From: Bacillus cereus ATCC 14579
GTDB lineage: Bacteria > Bacillota > Bacilli > Bacillales > Bacillaceae_G
Length of the DNA stretch: 64,000 nucleotides
Direction of reading: 5' to 3'
NCBI RefSeq assembly: GCF_000007825.1
Contig: NC_004722.1
Coordinates: forward strand, 3,450,501-3,514,500
Shown here: positions 43,263 to 52,470 of the stretch, one piece after another
Layout: each line of letters begins with the position of its first letter
How positions within the stretch are numbered: position 1 is the first letter of the stretch
Translations under genes and position numbers: made by a program
The notes under the pieces: model-generated
Database searches by the model: none
The model's input: only the letters and a program-made list of their open reading frames with translations
Told to the model about the DNA's origin: nothing

Positions 43263-44516
43263 ATGGGAATTTCTACTCTTTTATTAAATACCTTTATTAT
43301 AATAATTTGTATCCTTAGCTATCACGTATTCTGGCTAGAGTTTAAAGAAAAAATAACATGTAATAATATGTTATTTTCTATCCTTTCCTCCATTGCTATT
43401 ATTTTTTGTATGACTTTTCCTTTTCATTTACATGTGGGATTTATTTATGATTTACGTTTTATTCCTATAATATTAGTTTTTCTATATGGAAATACAAAAA
43501 ACATTGTTTTTATAGGAATTTTATATCTTTCTTATCGGTTTTACTTAGGCGGAAATGGCGTTCTTCCATCATTTATTATCTTCACTATTATTTTTGGTAT
43601 AACAATGCTCTTTCGTTACTTATTACCTATGTATGTTAAAGAAAAAAAAGTATTATTAAGCTTACTCCTTATTTTAGTATGTACAACTTCACTTTCTATT
43701 TGCGGTATTGTAACTCAAATACATACAGGAGGGAAAATAGACTCTACTCTCATAGAATTTTTATTAAATTACATAATCATTAATATTTTCACAGTATTAT
43801 TATCAGTTTATTTAATAGAGGGAATGATCGAGAAATATAAAATGAAAGAAAAGCTACAACGGGCTGAAAAATTTTATATAGCTAGCGAACTAGCAGCGTC
43901 AATTGCACACGAAATCCACAATCCACTAACCACGGTACATGGATTCACTCAATTATTAAATGAAAAACATGCCTCTAAGCTATCTCAGGATCAATACTTA
44001 GAAATCATGTTAATTGAAATGCAGCAAATACAATCTACTATTAATAACTATTTATCTTTAACCAAACCACAGAACACCCTAAAAGAGAAAATAGATATTA
44101 ATCACATTTTAAATCAGGTGAAAGATACTATTTCACCACTCGCTCTATCATACAAAGTTGAAATCAAACAAAATAGTACAGATTCCTTTTATATAAATGG
44201 GGACCCCGAAAAATTCAAACTCTGTCTAAACAACATCATCCAAAACGGAATTGAGGCTATGAAAAATGGTGGATTATTACAAATAAATATACAAAAAGTA
44301 AAAGGAAATATCATAATTGATATTATTGATTCAGGAATTGGGATGTCATCTCAACAAATAAAACGAATTGCTTTGCCATTCTATTCAACAACAGAAAAAG
44401 GAACTGGGCTTGGTACTATGATTGCTTATAGTATTATTAGAGAATTAAACGGAGATATAGAGATAGAGAGTGAATTGGGTAAAGGGACACGCTTTTCTAT
44501 TAGTATCCCTTGCTAA
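43263..44516 (+). CDS. Sensor histidine kinase, KinB-like (5TM-5TMR_LYT type)
   Basis: 417 residues. Six or so membrane segments (about 1-185, including FIIIICILSYHVFWL, ILSSIAIIFCMTFPF, IILVFLYGNTKNIVFIGILYLSYRF) form a sensor of the LytS-like 5TM type. The kinase core follows: H box ELAASIAHEIHNPLTTVHGF with the phosphorylated His, N box IQNGIEAMKNGG, G1 DIIDSGIGM, and G2 TTEKGTGLGTMIAYSI. No response regulator gene is adjacent, so it is an orphan kinase. Its closest recalled relatives feed the Spo0 sporulation phosphorelay. The ATG at 43263 has GGAGATG upstream; an in-frame start at 43212 lacks a ribosome site. Confidence 0.88.
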   Translation: MGISTLLLNTFIIIICILSYHVFWLEFKEKITCNNMLFSILSSIAIIFCMTFPFHLHVGFIYDLRFIPIILVFLYGNTKNIVFIGILYLSYRFYLGGNGVLPSFIIFTIIFGITMLFRYLLPMYVKEKKVLLSLLLILVCTTSLSICGIVTQIHTGGKIDSTLIEFLLNYIIINIFTVLLSVYLIEGMIEKYKMKEKLQRAEKFYIASELAASIAHEIHNPLTTVHGFTQLLNEKHASKLSQDQYLEIMLIEMQQIQSTINNYLSLTKPQNTLKEKIDINHILNQVKDTISPLALSYKVEIKQNSTDSFYINGDPEKFKLCLNNIIQNGIEAMKNGGLLQINIQKVKGNIIIDIIDSGIGMSSQQIKRIALPFYSTTEKGTGLGTMIAYSIIRELNGDIEIESELGKGTRFSISIPC

Positions 44517-44625
44517 TGCGACAAAAATTTTCTGTTTAGTTAATTACATAAGCACATTTTAAGAATCCTGCTAGCTAACTTACTTATTAATTATCTTAAA
44601 TTTATGTGCGTTAATTAAAAACAAT

Positions 44626-44892
44626 AAGGATCAGAGCTTATCTATTGTTACAGATACACTCTAATCCTTTAGTTTAATTACATTAAACGCACTTAATATT
44701 TATAACTATTCTTACATCGTGATGAAAGAATAGTTCATCGACTTTATCTCATTTACTGATTAGATTTGTTTAATGTAAATATAACATCTCTCGGCACTTA
44801 ATTTGTTATTATCATTATAGACATTTCCTACAATTGTTTTTCCATTAAAGTACAGACCTTATGCCATTCATTGAAAAAGACAACTCCCTTTT
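44626..44892 (-). pseudogene. Degenerate copy of the hlyII 3' end (C-terminal extension plus terminator)
   Basis: On the minus strand, directly after the colA stop, the sequence KKGSCLFQ-MNG matches the HlyII KGKLSLSMNG region at DNA level. After a deletion comes KVCTL, a frameshift, then NGKTIVGNVYNDNNKLSAER and CYIYIKQI with a stop. HlyII ends NEKSTVGNISNDINKLNIKG and PYIEIKQI. The hairpin at 44626-44669 also matches the hlyII terminator. No toxin core is present. The relic is thus a fragment of a second hlyII-like gene, or a transferred end, fixed downstream of the collagenase gene. Confidence 0.8.
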
Positions 44893-44894
44893 TA

Positions 44895-47810
44895 CTACTT
44901 TACTTCCACCGTATAATTCCCTGTTCCACCACTATACTGATACACATGTAAATAATACTTCCCTGGATACGTGTAGTAACTACCTACTAGTTTATTCCCT
45001 TGTTGCTGAGCATACGTAACATAATTATTTAAATCTGCTTCAGAATAAAGTACCCAGTTCATTCCGATATTATTTTCATTCGTTACGTTAATTTGAAGGT
45101 TTTTAGCAGTCTCCACATTAATTTCAAAGAAATCACTTGTATCGCCATTTCCTAAACTAGCACGTAAAACTTGATTTAACTGCAGTTTGTTTGCTGTTTG
45201 GAATGAGTTATTCGGTTCTTTTTCTACACTATTATCTTCTTTCTTTTGAACAGTTACAGTCGCTGTAGCAGTATTAGTTGCTCCTTTATCGTCTGTTACT
45301 GTTAATTTCGCCGTATACGTTCCTTCTTTTATATATACGTGAGTTGGATTTTGCTCATTACTTACAGTACCGTCTCCAAACTCCCATTTATATGAAATAA
45401 TTTTCCCGTCTTCATCTTTTGATCCGTCGCTTTTAAATGAAATTGCTTCATTTACATTTCCACTATACGGACCGTTTATAACCGCAACTGGCGCTTTATT
45501 CTCTGCACCTTCTTCTGTATTAATACCGTGGAATACAACATCATATTCAAATTGTCCTGATGCATTCACGCGATAATTTACGAAGTATGCTGTTACTGTT
45601 TTATAGCCTGTCCATTCCTTTGCACTTAAACGTTTTAACGTATCATTAACGTTTTGTGTAATTGTTTTCCAATCTTCATATTCTCCTTTTGCTGCGATTC
45701 CTGTATATGTTCCTTGTAGTGTGAATGTATTAAAGAACTGTGATTTATTTTTCTTTACTGATACATTTTTCAATTTTGCTTCCGCTGTGATTTCTGCCGC
45801 AATATCTGAAACTGGCTTTGATGCATGATTCGCTAAATAATCGTCTGATACTAATGGCACATTATATTTCTCACGATTATCAACTAGCATTTGCATATAG
45901 TCTTGATATTCTTTATTTAAATTCACATCTTTACTTAATGTAGAGCGATATGCATCATATGCTGTTACATCATTTTTCCTAATAAGATCATGTATTTTAT
46001 CGAACATATCATATCTCTTATTGTACATATAAGATTGTAAAGCAAAGGAATAATTATAGAAATCCCACGTTCCATACTTTGCATTTAACGTTCGCTCTGC
46101 CGTATAACGCTCCGCTGGGTTTGAAGATAATCCTCCTATAATACTCTTTCTCGGTACAACATTATCCGTTCTCGTTGCCCCTGCAAAAAATTCAGCATTC
46201 CCTTCTTCAAACCAAGATAATCTTTCATTTTCATATATTTTCCCTTGTCCCCATAACCCTGGTACTTCATATCTACCTTGTAAATAATGCGTGAACTCGT
46301 GTCTGAATAATTCTTCTAAACTATAAATACTTTCTTCTGGCGTACGCTCATAAGTAAAGAACGTACCTGTTCCTTCTATATAAAGACCACCGTTATTCGT
46401 TTCATAACCGTACAATTGACGATTAAATTGATATTCTGCTGGGCTATTATAAATAACCATCGTTAGTACATCATCAGGATGTCCTTTTTCTAAAGGTTGA
46501 TCACTTTCAACCGTACGATGGAATTGTGCCTTGACTTCTTTTGCCGCCCAATATAAACGTTTTACTTTTTCTTCTGTCACTTTATCTCCAGCTTTTAAAA
46601 CAATTGCCCCATCATCAAACGTATACGTTTTTGGCAAATATTTTTTCTTTCCATCTTCTCTTATTTGATCTAAATTCACCACTTTACCATTTGCATCTTT
46701 TCCGCCATAATTCGTTGCGATTTGCTCAGCAGCTACGAAATATTGCTCCCCTAAATACGGATAAATTTTCATCGCATCTGTTACAACTTGTAACCCTTTC
46801 GTTCCTGTACTATGGAATGTACCGAGTCTACCTGTATAATAAATGCCATTATTAATAAGCCAACCGTTTTTTGCTGTAATCGTTCCCATTAATGCAAAAC
46901 GACTTAGTTCATTAATATAACTATCTATTTTCTGATACCATACTGTATCTTTCGGTGCTTTCCTCGTATCGTACAAATACGATTGAATGTCGTAATCAAC
47001 ACCTTGCATAATATCGTAAATAGCATTTCCAGCTGAAAGATTATCTACTAATGTAGAAAAATTATCATTATATTGTTTAAAAATCTTTGCAGCTGATGTT
47101 ATCGTTTCCACATCACTCGAAGCGTTTCCTATTAACTTTCCGTATGATGATACCACTCTATTTTGCTCTAATGTACCCAGCTTGAAATTTGAATTGTTAG
47201 CTATCGCTTTTAATGCAGGTAAGCATTTATCATGATAACTCCGTTCATTTAATTTACTAAGTTCCGAATTATAAAATCCTAAATAAAATCCTGAACGCAA
47301 TACCTCCACTAATGTCTCAATCCCTTTTGAATCATCCTTCGTATAGGCTTGTCCTTGCTGCTTCAATTTATCAATAATCGCCTGCATCCTACTATCATTT
47401 TGATAGAATGCTAGACTGTCTGTATTAAACTGAAATAGCCCCGTAATTTGCTCCCAATCAATTGTTACAAGTAAATCTACTAACTGCTGATTGCTTAATT
47501 GATTTAATTCAGCAATTGTATAAGTTTTCGCTACAGCTAATTGCTTACTTTCTTTTTTCACCTCAGGTGGTCTTTGTGATAAATCGGCAAATTGTAGCCT
47601 TTTCTCAAAAGACTTGCTTTCGAGCACTTTCGATGAATGAGCTAATTCTTGTACTGGTAGTTGTACACCGACTGGCTCCATTTTGAGCACATTTCGATAA
47701 GAAACTTGCTCTCCCTTAGTATCTTCTGCCAAACTGCCCCCTTGAAAACTCCCTAACATTAAACTAGCAAAACTTACCCCTACTAACATTTTCTTTGAAT
47801 AGCTTTTCAT
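44895..47810 (-). CDS. colA: Microbial collagenase, peptidase family M9
   Basis: 971-residue secreted zinc metalloprotease that cleaves triple-helical collagen. A signal peptide (MKSYSKKMLVGVSFASLMLG, cleavage after GSLA) is followed by the M9 activator region and the peptidase domain. The zinc motif is HEFTHYLQ (His504 to His508), with the third ligand Glu in RLSWFEEGNAEFFAG. Next comes a PKD domain (APVAVINGPYSGNVNEAISF to ATATVTVQ) and a C-terminal PPC-type collagen-binding domain (SVEKEPNNSFQTANKLQ to the end). No PlcR box was found in the 200 bp upstream. The GGGGAGAG site supports the ATG at 47810. Confidence 0.96.
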   Translation of the reverse strand: MKSYSKKMLVGVSFASLMLGSFQGGSLAEDTKGEQVSYRNVLKMEPVGVQLPVQELAHSSKVLESKSFEKRLQFADLSQRPPEVKKESKQLAVAKTYTIAELNQLSNQQLVDLLVTIDWEQITGLFQFNTDSLAFYQNDSRMQAIIDKLKQQGQAYTKDDSKGIETLVEVLRSGFYLGFYNSELSKLNERSYHDKCLPALKAIANNSNFKLGTLEQNRVVSSYGKLIGNASSDVETITSAAKIFKQYNDNFSTLVDNLSAGNAIYDIMQGVDYDIQSYLYDTRKAPKDTVWYQKIDSYINELSRFALMGTITAKNGWLINNGIYYTGRLGTFHSTGTKGLQVVTDAMKIYPYLGEQYFVAAEQIATNYGGKDANGKVVNLDQIREDGKKKYLPKTYTFDDGAIVLKAGDKVTEEKVKRLYWAAKEVKAQFHRTVESDQPLEKGHPDDVLTMVIYNSPAEYQFNRQLYGYETNNGGLYIEGTGTFFTYERTPEESIYSLEELFRHEFTHYLQGRYEVPGLWGQGKIYENERLSWFEEGNAEFFAGATRTDNVVPRKSIIGGLSSNPAERYTAERTLNAKYGTWDFYNYSFALQSYMYNKRYDMFDKIHDLIRKNDVTAYDAYRSTLSKDVNLNKEYQDYMQMLVDNREKYNVPLVSDDYLANHASKPVSDIAAEITAEAKLKNVSVKKNKSQFFNTFTLQGTYTGIAAKGEYEDWKTITQNVNDTLKRLSAKEWTGYKTVTAYFVNYRVNASGQFEYDVVFHGINTEEGAENKAPVAVINGPYSGNVNEAISFKSDGSKDEDGKIISYKWEFGDGTVSNEQNPTHVYIKEGTYTAKLTVTDDKGATNTATATVTVQKKEDNSVEKEPNNSFQTANKLQLNQVLRASLGNGDTSDFFEINVETAKNLQINVTNENNIGMNWVLYSEADLNNYVTYAQQQGNKLVGSYYTYPGKYYLHVYQYSGGTGNYTVEVK

Positions 47811-47960
47811 GCTCTCCCCTACCTTACATTTTTAGTGTCCCGCTCCATTATTTTACTATTTTTACTTTTTGTCCTGTATTGAGAAAAAATAAGGTAACGT
47901 TCACACATATATTCATTTCATGTAAAATTAACGCTTGACTTTCCGTGCATTTTAGATCAA

Positions 47961-47999
47961 AAAAAGATAGATAATAGCAAAATTTCTGCTACATCTATC
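47961..47999 (-). terminator. Rho-independent terminator of the mgtC-like gene
   Basis: On the minus strand GATAGATGTAGCA pairs with TGCTATTATCTATC, then TTTTTTT. It separates the MgtC gene from colA. Confidence 0.85.
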
Positions 48000-48012
48000 C
48001 TCGTTTTCAACA

Positions 48013-48690
48013 CTATGATTTTAACTTTATAAACATAACTTCCGGTAATGTTTGCATATGCTGAATAAACTCATTCTTTTCTTCTGACGATATATTTTTC
48101 AGCTGCATTCCTACCTTATAAACAGTTTCTGTACCTTGCTGTGAAGCTTCCACCTCATATGAGAGTATTGGGATGCCTTTCACTTGTAGTGTTTCTAATA
48201 TTTGTTGTATCGCTTCATGTTTATTTACAAACATTTGCACTGTTATATTTTGTGGAAATAGAAATTGCACCTTAAAAATACGACTTACAATTTCTAAACC
48301 AATTAAAACGAGAATCGTCGCTCCAATGCCTACTACATACATTCCCGCTCCAATTGCTAATCCTATACCGGCAGTAGCCCATAAACCAGCCGCGGTCGTT
48401 AATCCTTTCACCGCCTGCTTTTGAATAATAATTGTGCCTGCACCTAAAAAACCAACTCCACTAACGACTTGTGCTGCAATCCGACTTGGGTCTAGAGACG
48501 TATGCTCTTCATACACAATATCTGAAAAGGCATATTTCGAAACAACCATTATTAACGCACTTCCTACCGCTACGAGGAAATGAGTCTTTAATCCAGCTTC
48601 TTTCGATCGAATTTCTCTTTCAATACCAATCATTGCTCCTAACAAGCCAGCAACACCGATTCGTATAATAAAATCAAAATCTACACTCAC
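48013..48690 (-). CDS. mgtC: MgtC/SapB family membrane protein
   Basis: About 225 residues. Five membrane segments occupy the first 140 residues, with the family signatures GVAGLLGAMIGIEREIRSKEAGLKTH, AAQVVSGVGFLGAGTIIIQK and LTTAAGLWATAGIGLAIGAG. A cytoplasmic ACT-like domain forms the C-terminus. MgtC proteins adapt cells to low magnesium and to life in phagocytes, in part by restraining the F-type ATPase. The start is GTG at 48690 (AAAGGGGG 9 bases upstream), with GTG 48696 an alternative. No regulator or magnesium-sensing leader is evident. Confidence 0.9.
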   Translation of the reverse strand: MSVDFDFIIRIGVAGLLGAMIGIEREIRSKEAGLKTHFLVAVGSALIMVVSKYAFSDIVYEEHTSLDPSRIAAQVVSGVGFLGAGTIIIQKQAVKGLTTAAGLWATAGIGLAIGAGMYVVGIGATILVLIGLEIVSRIFKVQFLFPQNITVQMFVNKHEAIQQILETLQVKGIPILSYEVEASQQGTETVYKVGMQLKNISSEEKNEFIQHMQTLPEVMFIKLKS

Positions 48691-48913
48691 GGGCACTTCC
48701 CCCTTTCATTCATTATAGATAGATAAAACAAAAATTATCACAAACATCCATTTATCACCATGAAAGAATACCACTAAAATACACTTAATACTCCGACTGT
48801 TTTATGTTAATATTTTAAATATTAACATAAAATAAATAACTCCTGATTTTAAACCTTCACTAATTTTCTAAAAAACCAAAGGTGGATTGCATGAAATTAG
48901 GTTGAGAAATTTT

Positions 48914-48927
48914 AGAAAACGCTTTCA
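48914..48927 (+). promoter_or_regulatory. Possible CcpA cre site
   Basis: AGAAAACGCTTTCA resembles the catabolite-responsive element (TGNAANCGNWWNCA) with its central CG; the first two bases differ. It lies 54 bp before the acetyltransferase start. Confidence 0.4.
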
Positions 48928-48980
48928 TTTTGTTTCATAATTTTTTATAAAAAATACATAAATAAAGGAGCTTACTAACA

Positions 48981-49499
48981 ATGAACGTCTCGTTACTTAC
49001 ACCTACTACTGATTTACAAGAAGAATACTTAGATTTCTATAACGAATGGAAAGATAGCGGTGAAACAATGATCCCGTGGGTTATCTCAAAAAATCCTGCC
49101 AACTTCCCAGCTATGGTTCAAGAACTTCTCGATGCGCATAACGGAATAAATATCCCTGAAACTTGGGTACCAGACTCTACATATTGGCTTGTTACAGATG
49201 AAAATAAAATTGTGGGAGCTGTTAATATACGTCATAGTTTAACCGAACATTTATTTAACGCTGGCGGTCATATTGGTTATGGCATTCGCCCTTCTGAAAG
49301 AAGAAAAGGTTATGCTACGAAGTTACTAGCATTATCATTAGAAAAAACGAAGGAATTAGACATCACGAAAGTACTTGTCGTTTGCGACGCAGTGAATACC
49401 GCTTCTGAAAAAACGATTTTACATAACGGCGGGCTTCGTGATGATGATTTCACTGAGGAAGATGGGAATGTAGTAAGAAGATATTGGATTGAGCTATGA
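48981..49499 (+). CDS. GNAT-family N-acetyltransferase
   Basis: 172 residues. The acetyl-CoA-binding loop is GYGIRPSERRKGYATKLLAL (Q/RxxGxG/A form), preceded by the strand VGAVNIRHSL and followed by VLVVCDAVNTASEKTILHNG. The N-terminal YLDFYNEWKDSGETMIPWVI is typical of a group annotated only as GNAT. The substrate is unknown. AAAGGAGC gives a good ribosome site. It converges on the CatE-like gene with a shared terminator. Confidence 0.88.
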   Translation: MNVSLLTPTTDLQEEYLDFYNEWKDSGETMIPWVISKNPANFPAMVQELLDAHNGINIPETWVPDSTYWLVTDENKIVGAVNIRHSLTEHLFNAGGHIGYGIRPSERRKGYATKLLALSLEKTKELDITKVLVVCDAVNTASEKTILHNGGLRDDDFTEEDGNVVRRYWIEL

Positions 49500-49507
49500 A
49501 TGATCAC

Positions 49508-49548
49508 AAATAAGCGAGAAAGTGATTATACACTTTCTCGCTTATTTT
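49508..49548. terminator. Bidirectional terminator
   Basis: AAATAAGCGAGAAAGTG pairs with CACTTTCTCGCTTATTT between two convergent genes. Its right arm touches the stop codon of the dioxygenase gene. Confidence 0.9.
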
Positions 49549-50455
49549 ACACTGCTTCTATTTCAAACTGCACTGTAATACCACTTGGATCTACCACCAC
49601 AAACCCATTTGTAGTTTCATTTATTTCATGTTGTTTTTCTATTAATCTTTCTTTCACTTCATCTAACGCTTCTTTATACGGTAGTACAATCGTATACACC
49701 TTTAGCCCAGTTGCATGTACTGGTGGGTGTGGATTGTTTACTCCGTTCCACGTATTTGCACCAATATGGTGATGATATCCCCCTGCTGAAATAAATAAGC
49801 AATCCTCTTCACGCTGTTGTACTTCAAAACCTACTGTTTCCACATAAAATTCATGTGATTTCTCTACATCAGCTATTCGTAAATGTACGTGCCCAACGAC
49901 AGTATTAGCAGGCAAACCATCAAACTCATAATCAACGAATGTTGCCAATTCTTTTAAATCAAGTGGTGTACTTCCTCCTGGCCCTTCTCCCCATCGATCG
50001 CGCGGACGGTCTACATAAATTTCAATACCATTCCCCTCTAAATCTTGCAAATAAAAAGCTTCGCTATATGTATGATCACTTGCACTATTAAGCCTTGAAA
50101 TTGGTAAAATTTCATTTGAATATGTATAACGCCCTTCTTGCTCAGCCGGGCTGTCAATTACATTCTTATTACGAAGAACCCCAAATAGCGCAGAAGCAAA
50201 AGCTTCACGAGTCGGAACTAAAAAGGCTACATGATATATACCAGTCGTACGCGGTTCTTGCAGTACCCCGTCCTCTAACTTTTCAAGAACAAGTAACGCA
50301 TTCTTTCCACCTTTTCCAGATAAATATGCTTTATTCCCCTCTTGCTTAATTACCTCTAATCCTACAACATTCTCATAAAAAGCAATTTGACGCTCTAAAT
50401 CTTTCACTTTAAATTCAACATGACCAATACGTGTTTTCGGATGAATTTTTACCAT
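49547..50455 (-). CDS. catE: Catechol 2,3-dioxygenase-like extradiol enzyme (VOC family)
   Basis: 302 residues with two vicinal-oxygen-chelate modules (about 8-130 and 185-295). Module 1 starts IGHVEFKVKDLERQIAFYEN and module 2 starts VGHVHLRIADVEKSHEFYVE. The iron ligands should be His in VGHVHL, His in GGYHHHIGANTW and a Glu near the C-terminus. Tyr and His around NGIEIYVDRPRDRW are typical of B. subtilis CatE. It would open catechol rings between carbons 2 and 3. The ATG at 50455 is preferred because the ATG at 50467 sits on the ribosome site. No other catechol-pathway gene is adjacent. Confidence 0.88.
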   Translation of the reverse strand: MVKIHPKTRIGHVEFKVKDLERQIAFYENVVGLEVIKQEGNKAYLSGKGGKNALLVLEKLEDGVLQEPRTTGIYHVAFLVPTREAFASALFGVLRNKNVIDSPAEQEGRYTYSNEILPISRLNSASDHTYSEAFYLQDLEGNGIEIYVDRPRDRWGEGPGGSTPLDLKELATFVDYEFDGLPANTVVGHVHLRIADVEKSHEFYVETVGFEVQQREEDCLFISAGGYHHHIGANTWNGVNNPHPPVHATGLKVYTIVLPYKEALDEVKERLIEKQHEINETTNGFVVVDPSGITVQFEIEAV

Positions 50456-50583
50456 GAATAACTTCATCTCCTTATCCCTATATTTTCCCCATTACATATA
50501 ACCGTTACTATGAAGGATACAACTAAAATCATCCTATGTAAATAAGAAAAGTCAGAATTTACATACATTTTTATTTTCATAAT

Positions 50584-50624
50584 AAAAAGCCACCTTTTCT
50601 AACTTTTAGAAAAGGTGGCTTTTT
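50584..50624. terminator. Rho-independent terminator
   Basis: AAAAAGCCACCTTTTCTAA pairs with TTAGAAAAGGTGGCTTTTT just after the VanW-family gene. Confidence 0.92.
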
Positions 50625-50629
50625 AACTC

Positions 50630-51541
50630 TTATCTCATTTTATGTACTTCAGCAACTAGCTTTCCACCCTGAATGCCCATATAAAGCTTCACAGGTGCAT
50701 CATTCGTATTTTCAAATACTAAATCTAAGTATGGATATGCAATTGTAGCATCTCTTCCTTGTGGAACATAACCTACCGTTTTAGAATGTGTAGTTCTCTC
50801 CACCATTTTCAGACCAGCTTGATCTGCTGCATTGTATAAAGTTGAAGATGTTTGACAAACACCACCGCCATATCCATCTACTAATTTACCATCAACTATT
50901 TCTTTCCCTAATTGATATCCTTTATCTGGTGTTGTATCACCGATTAATGAATTAAAAGAGAAACGGTCTCCTTTTGCTAACACAACTCCATTTATGCTCG
51001 CTGCTGACAAACGAATATTCTCAATACGGCCACCTGTTGAACCACCTAAGTTCGTTTCATATCTACCAATTACCGTACCATTTCCTTGCGCATCACTTAA
51101 TGTTGCGACTGGTTTTTTCTCCACGATCGGCAACTGATACGTAGCATCCCACATACCAACATTTAACAATTTATCTACTAATTCTTTTTCCATTAATTCA
51201 TAAGAAGGTTTTCCTTCTTGCCAACTTCCATCAGGTGCTATACGTGAAGGAACCATTTTTTTGTCGACGCTTTTTCCAACCTCACCAACAACCTTTGTTA
51301 CAGACTTTTTAAATTTCGCTTCATCTTCAAAATAGCCTAAACTAGATAAATCTAATTTTTTCACTTCAGTACCAGTTCGACCATCAACTAAACTAATAGT
51401 ATCCTGCACTTCTGCTTTAGCCTCTACAGTATGCCCACCAATATCACTTACCAATGCAACATCACTTACTTTTGCACCACAGCCACTCATTATAGCTACA
51501 CATAACACCCCAACCAATATACCCTTTACTTTACGGAACAA
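50630..51541 (-). CDS. VanW-family lipoprotein
   Basis: 303 residues. The N-terminus (GILVGVLCVAIMSGCGAKVS) has a lipobox with Cys21 or so, so the protein should be lipid-anchored outside the membrane. The C-terminal half carries the VanW domain: SLIGDTTPDKGYQLGKEIVD, GYGGGVCQTSSTLYNAADQA, and VPQGRDATIAYPYLDLVFEN. VanW is named from vancomycin-resistance clusters but its activity is unknown. This single gene does not imply resistance. The TTG start has GGGAGAG upstream. Confidence 0.88.
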   Translation of the reverse strand: MFRKVKGILVGVLCVAIMSGCGAKVSDVALVSDIGGHTVEAKAEVQDTISLVDGRTGTEVKKLDLSSLGYFEDEAKFKKSVTKVVGEVGKSVDKKMVPSRIAPDGSWQEGKPSYELMEKELVDKLLNVGMWDATYQLPIVEKKPVATLSDAQGNGTVIGRYETNLGGSTGGRIENIRLSAASINGVVLAKGDRFSFNSLIGDTTPDKGYQLGKEIVDGKLVDGYGGGVCQTSSTLYNAADQAGLKMVERTTHSKTVGYVPQGRDATIAYPYLDLVFENTNDAPVKLYMGIQGGKLVAEVHKMR

Positions 51542-51812
51542 TATACTCTCTCCCTTTCCCCAACATCACTATTATGTATTTATTTCATTTTCATGTATGT
51601 TTTGTTACAATCATTTTACAATATGTTTATAAAATGTTACAAGTTATTTTTCACTCTATATAAATTACTCTTTTCTTTTATAAATGTCTATACATATTTA
51701 CATAAAAGTTTGAGTTTGATAGAATTGTAACTTTTATGTAAACTCTCTCTTTTATCCAGTATATACCATTAAGCAAAAGAAATACAAATCAAAAACCCTC
51801 AAGCTATTTTTT
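51542..51812. other. Upstream region of the VanW gene
   Basis: Nothing recognised apart from AT-rich DNA. Confidence 0.4.
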
Positions 51813-51919
51813 ATAAAGTGAAACTGTAATCAGTGGGGGTTTTACGGGCATCCCGACCTTCTTTGTTTCTGCTGAATTTTGACATGGGGGTCTTATTGCC
51901 CAGCAAATAGCGGGATAAA
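51813..51919 (+). repeat. Dispersed hairpin repeat, copy 3
   Basis: ATAAAGTGAAACTGTAATC, then CAGTGGGGGTTTT and the form with CTTCTTTGTTTCTGCTGAAT and AGCAAATAGCGGGATAAA. It shares its second half with copies 1 and 5. Confidence 0.75.
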
Positions 51920-52024
51920 GAGAAATCCCGTCAACATAAATAGGTATTTGCCGTGCCACCACTCCGCTTTTGCACATACATTATGGTGAATTCAACCTAT
52001 TTTAAAGAAATGGAGGATGTTATT

Positions 52025-52354
52025 ATGTATCCCTACAATCCATATGATCCATATAATCAATATGCGTACCAACAACCACAGTATGACTTACAAACACAAT
52101 ATCAATCTTATATAGATCAAGCAGAGCACACGAATCCATATGACCAAAATAGACAATTCCAACTTCCAATCTCTTTTCCTGGCACTGGAAATCGTCAATT
52201 AGAAAGACGCGTAAATGAGCTTGAACAAAGAGTTCGTCAACTAGAAAATACAGTTGAGCGCCATACACGTAGACTAAACCGCTTAAACCAACGTTTACGC
52301 ACAGTAGAAAACAGACTAAACATTCCATTCGCAGCATTAGAAGACGGATTTTAA
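52025..52354 (+). CDS. Tyr/Gln/Pro-rich coiled-coil protein, spore-coat-like
   Basis: 109 residues. The first half is low complexity (MYPYNPYDPYNQYAYQQPQY), the second a strong coiled coil (LERRVNELEQRVRQLENTVE then RHTRRLNRLNQRLRTVENRL). This composition recalls Bacillus spore coat or exosporium proteins, but no firm family match is seen. The ATG at 52025 has GGAGG upstream, so the longer frame from 51953 is not needed. A palindromic terminator follows. Confidence 0.75.
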   Translation: MYPYNPYDPYNQYAYQQPQYDLQTQYQSYIDQAEHTNPYDQNRQFQLPISFPGTGNRQLERRVNELEQRVRQLENTVERHTRRLNRLNQRLRTVENRLNIPFAALEDGF

Positions 52355-52370
52355 TCGAGAAAATAAAGAT

Positions 52371-52405
52371 TATATAAAGGAAGGGGCTTCCCCTTCCTTA
52401 TATAA
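52371..52405. terminator. Rho-independent terminator
   Basis: TATATAAAGGAAGGGG pairs with CCCCTTCCTTATATA 16 bp after the coiled-coil gene. Confidence 0.8.
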
Positions 52406-52470
52406 ATTGACGAAAGTTTTTTCCATCTCTATACTGATAAGAGTTAATGAAATGAAACAAGGTGATAAAT

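Noticed and set aside
47811..48012. Search for a PlcR box upstream of colA
   Set aside because: No 16-bp match was found; CATG and TATG half-sites occur but in the wrong arrangement.
50630..51541. VanW domain as a sign of vancomycin resistance
   Set aside because: VanW alone has no known resistance activity and no van ligase, dehydrogenase or regulator genes are present.
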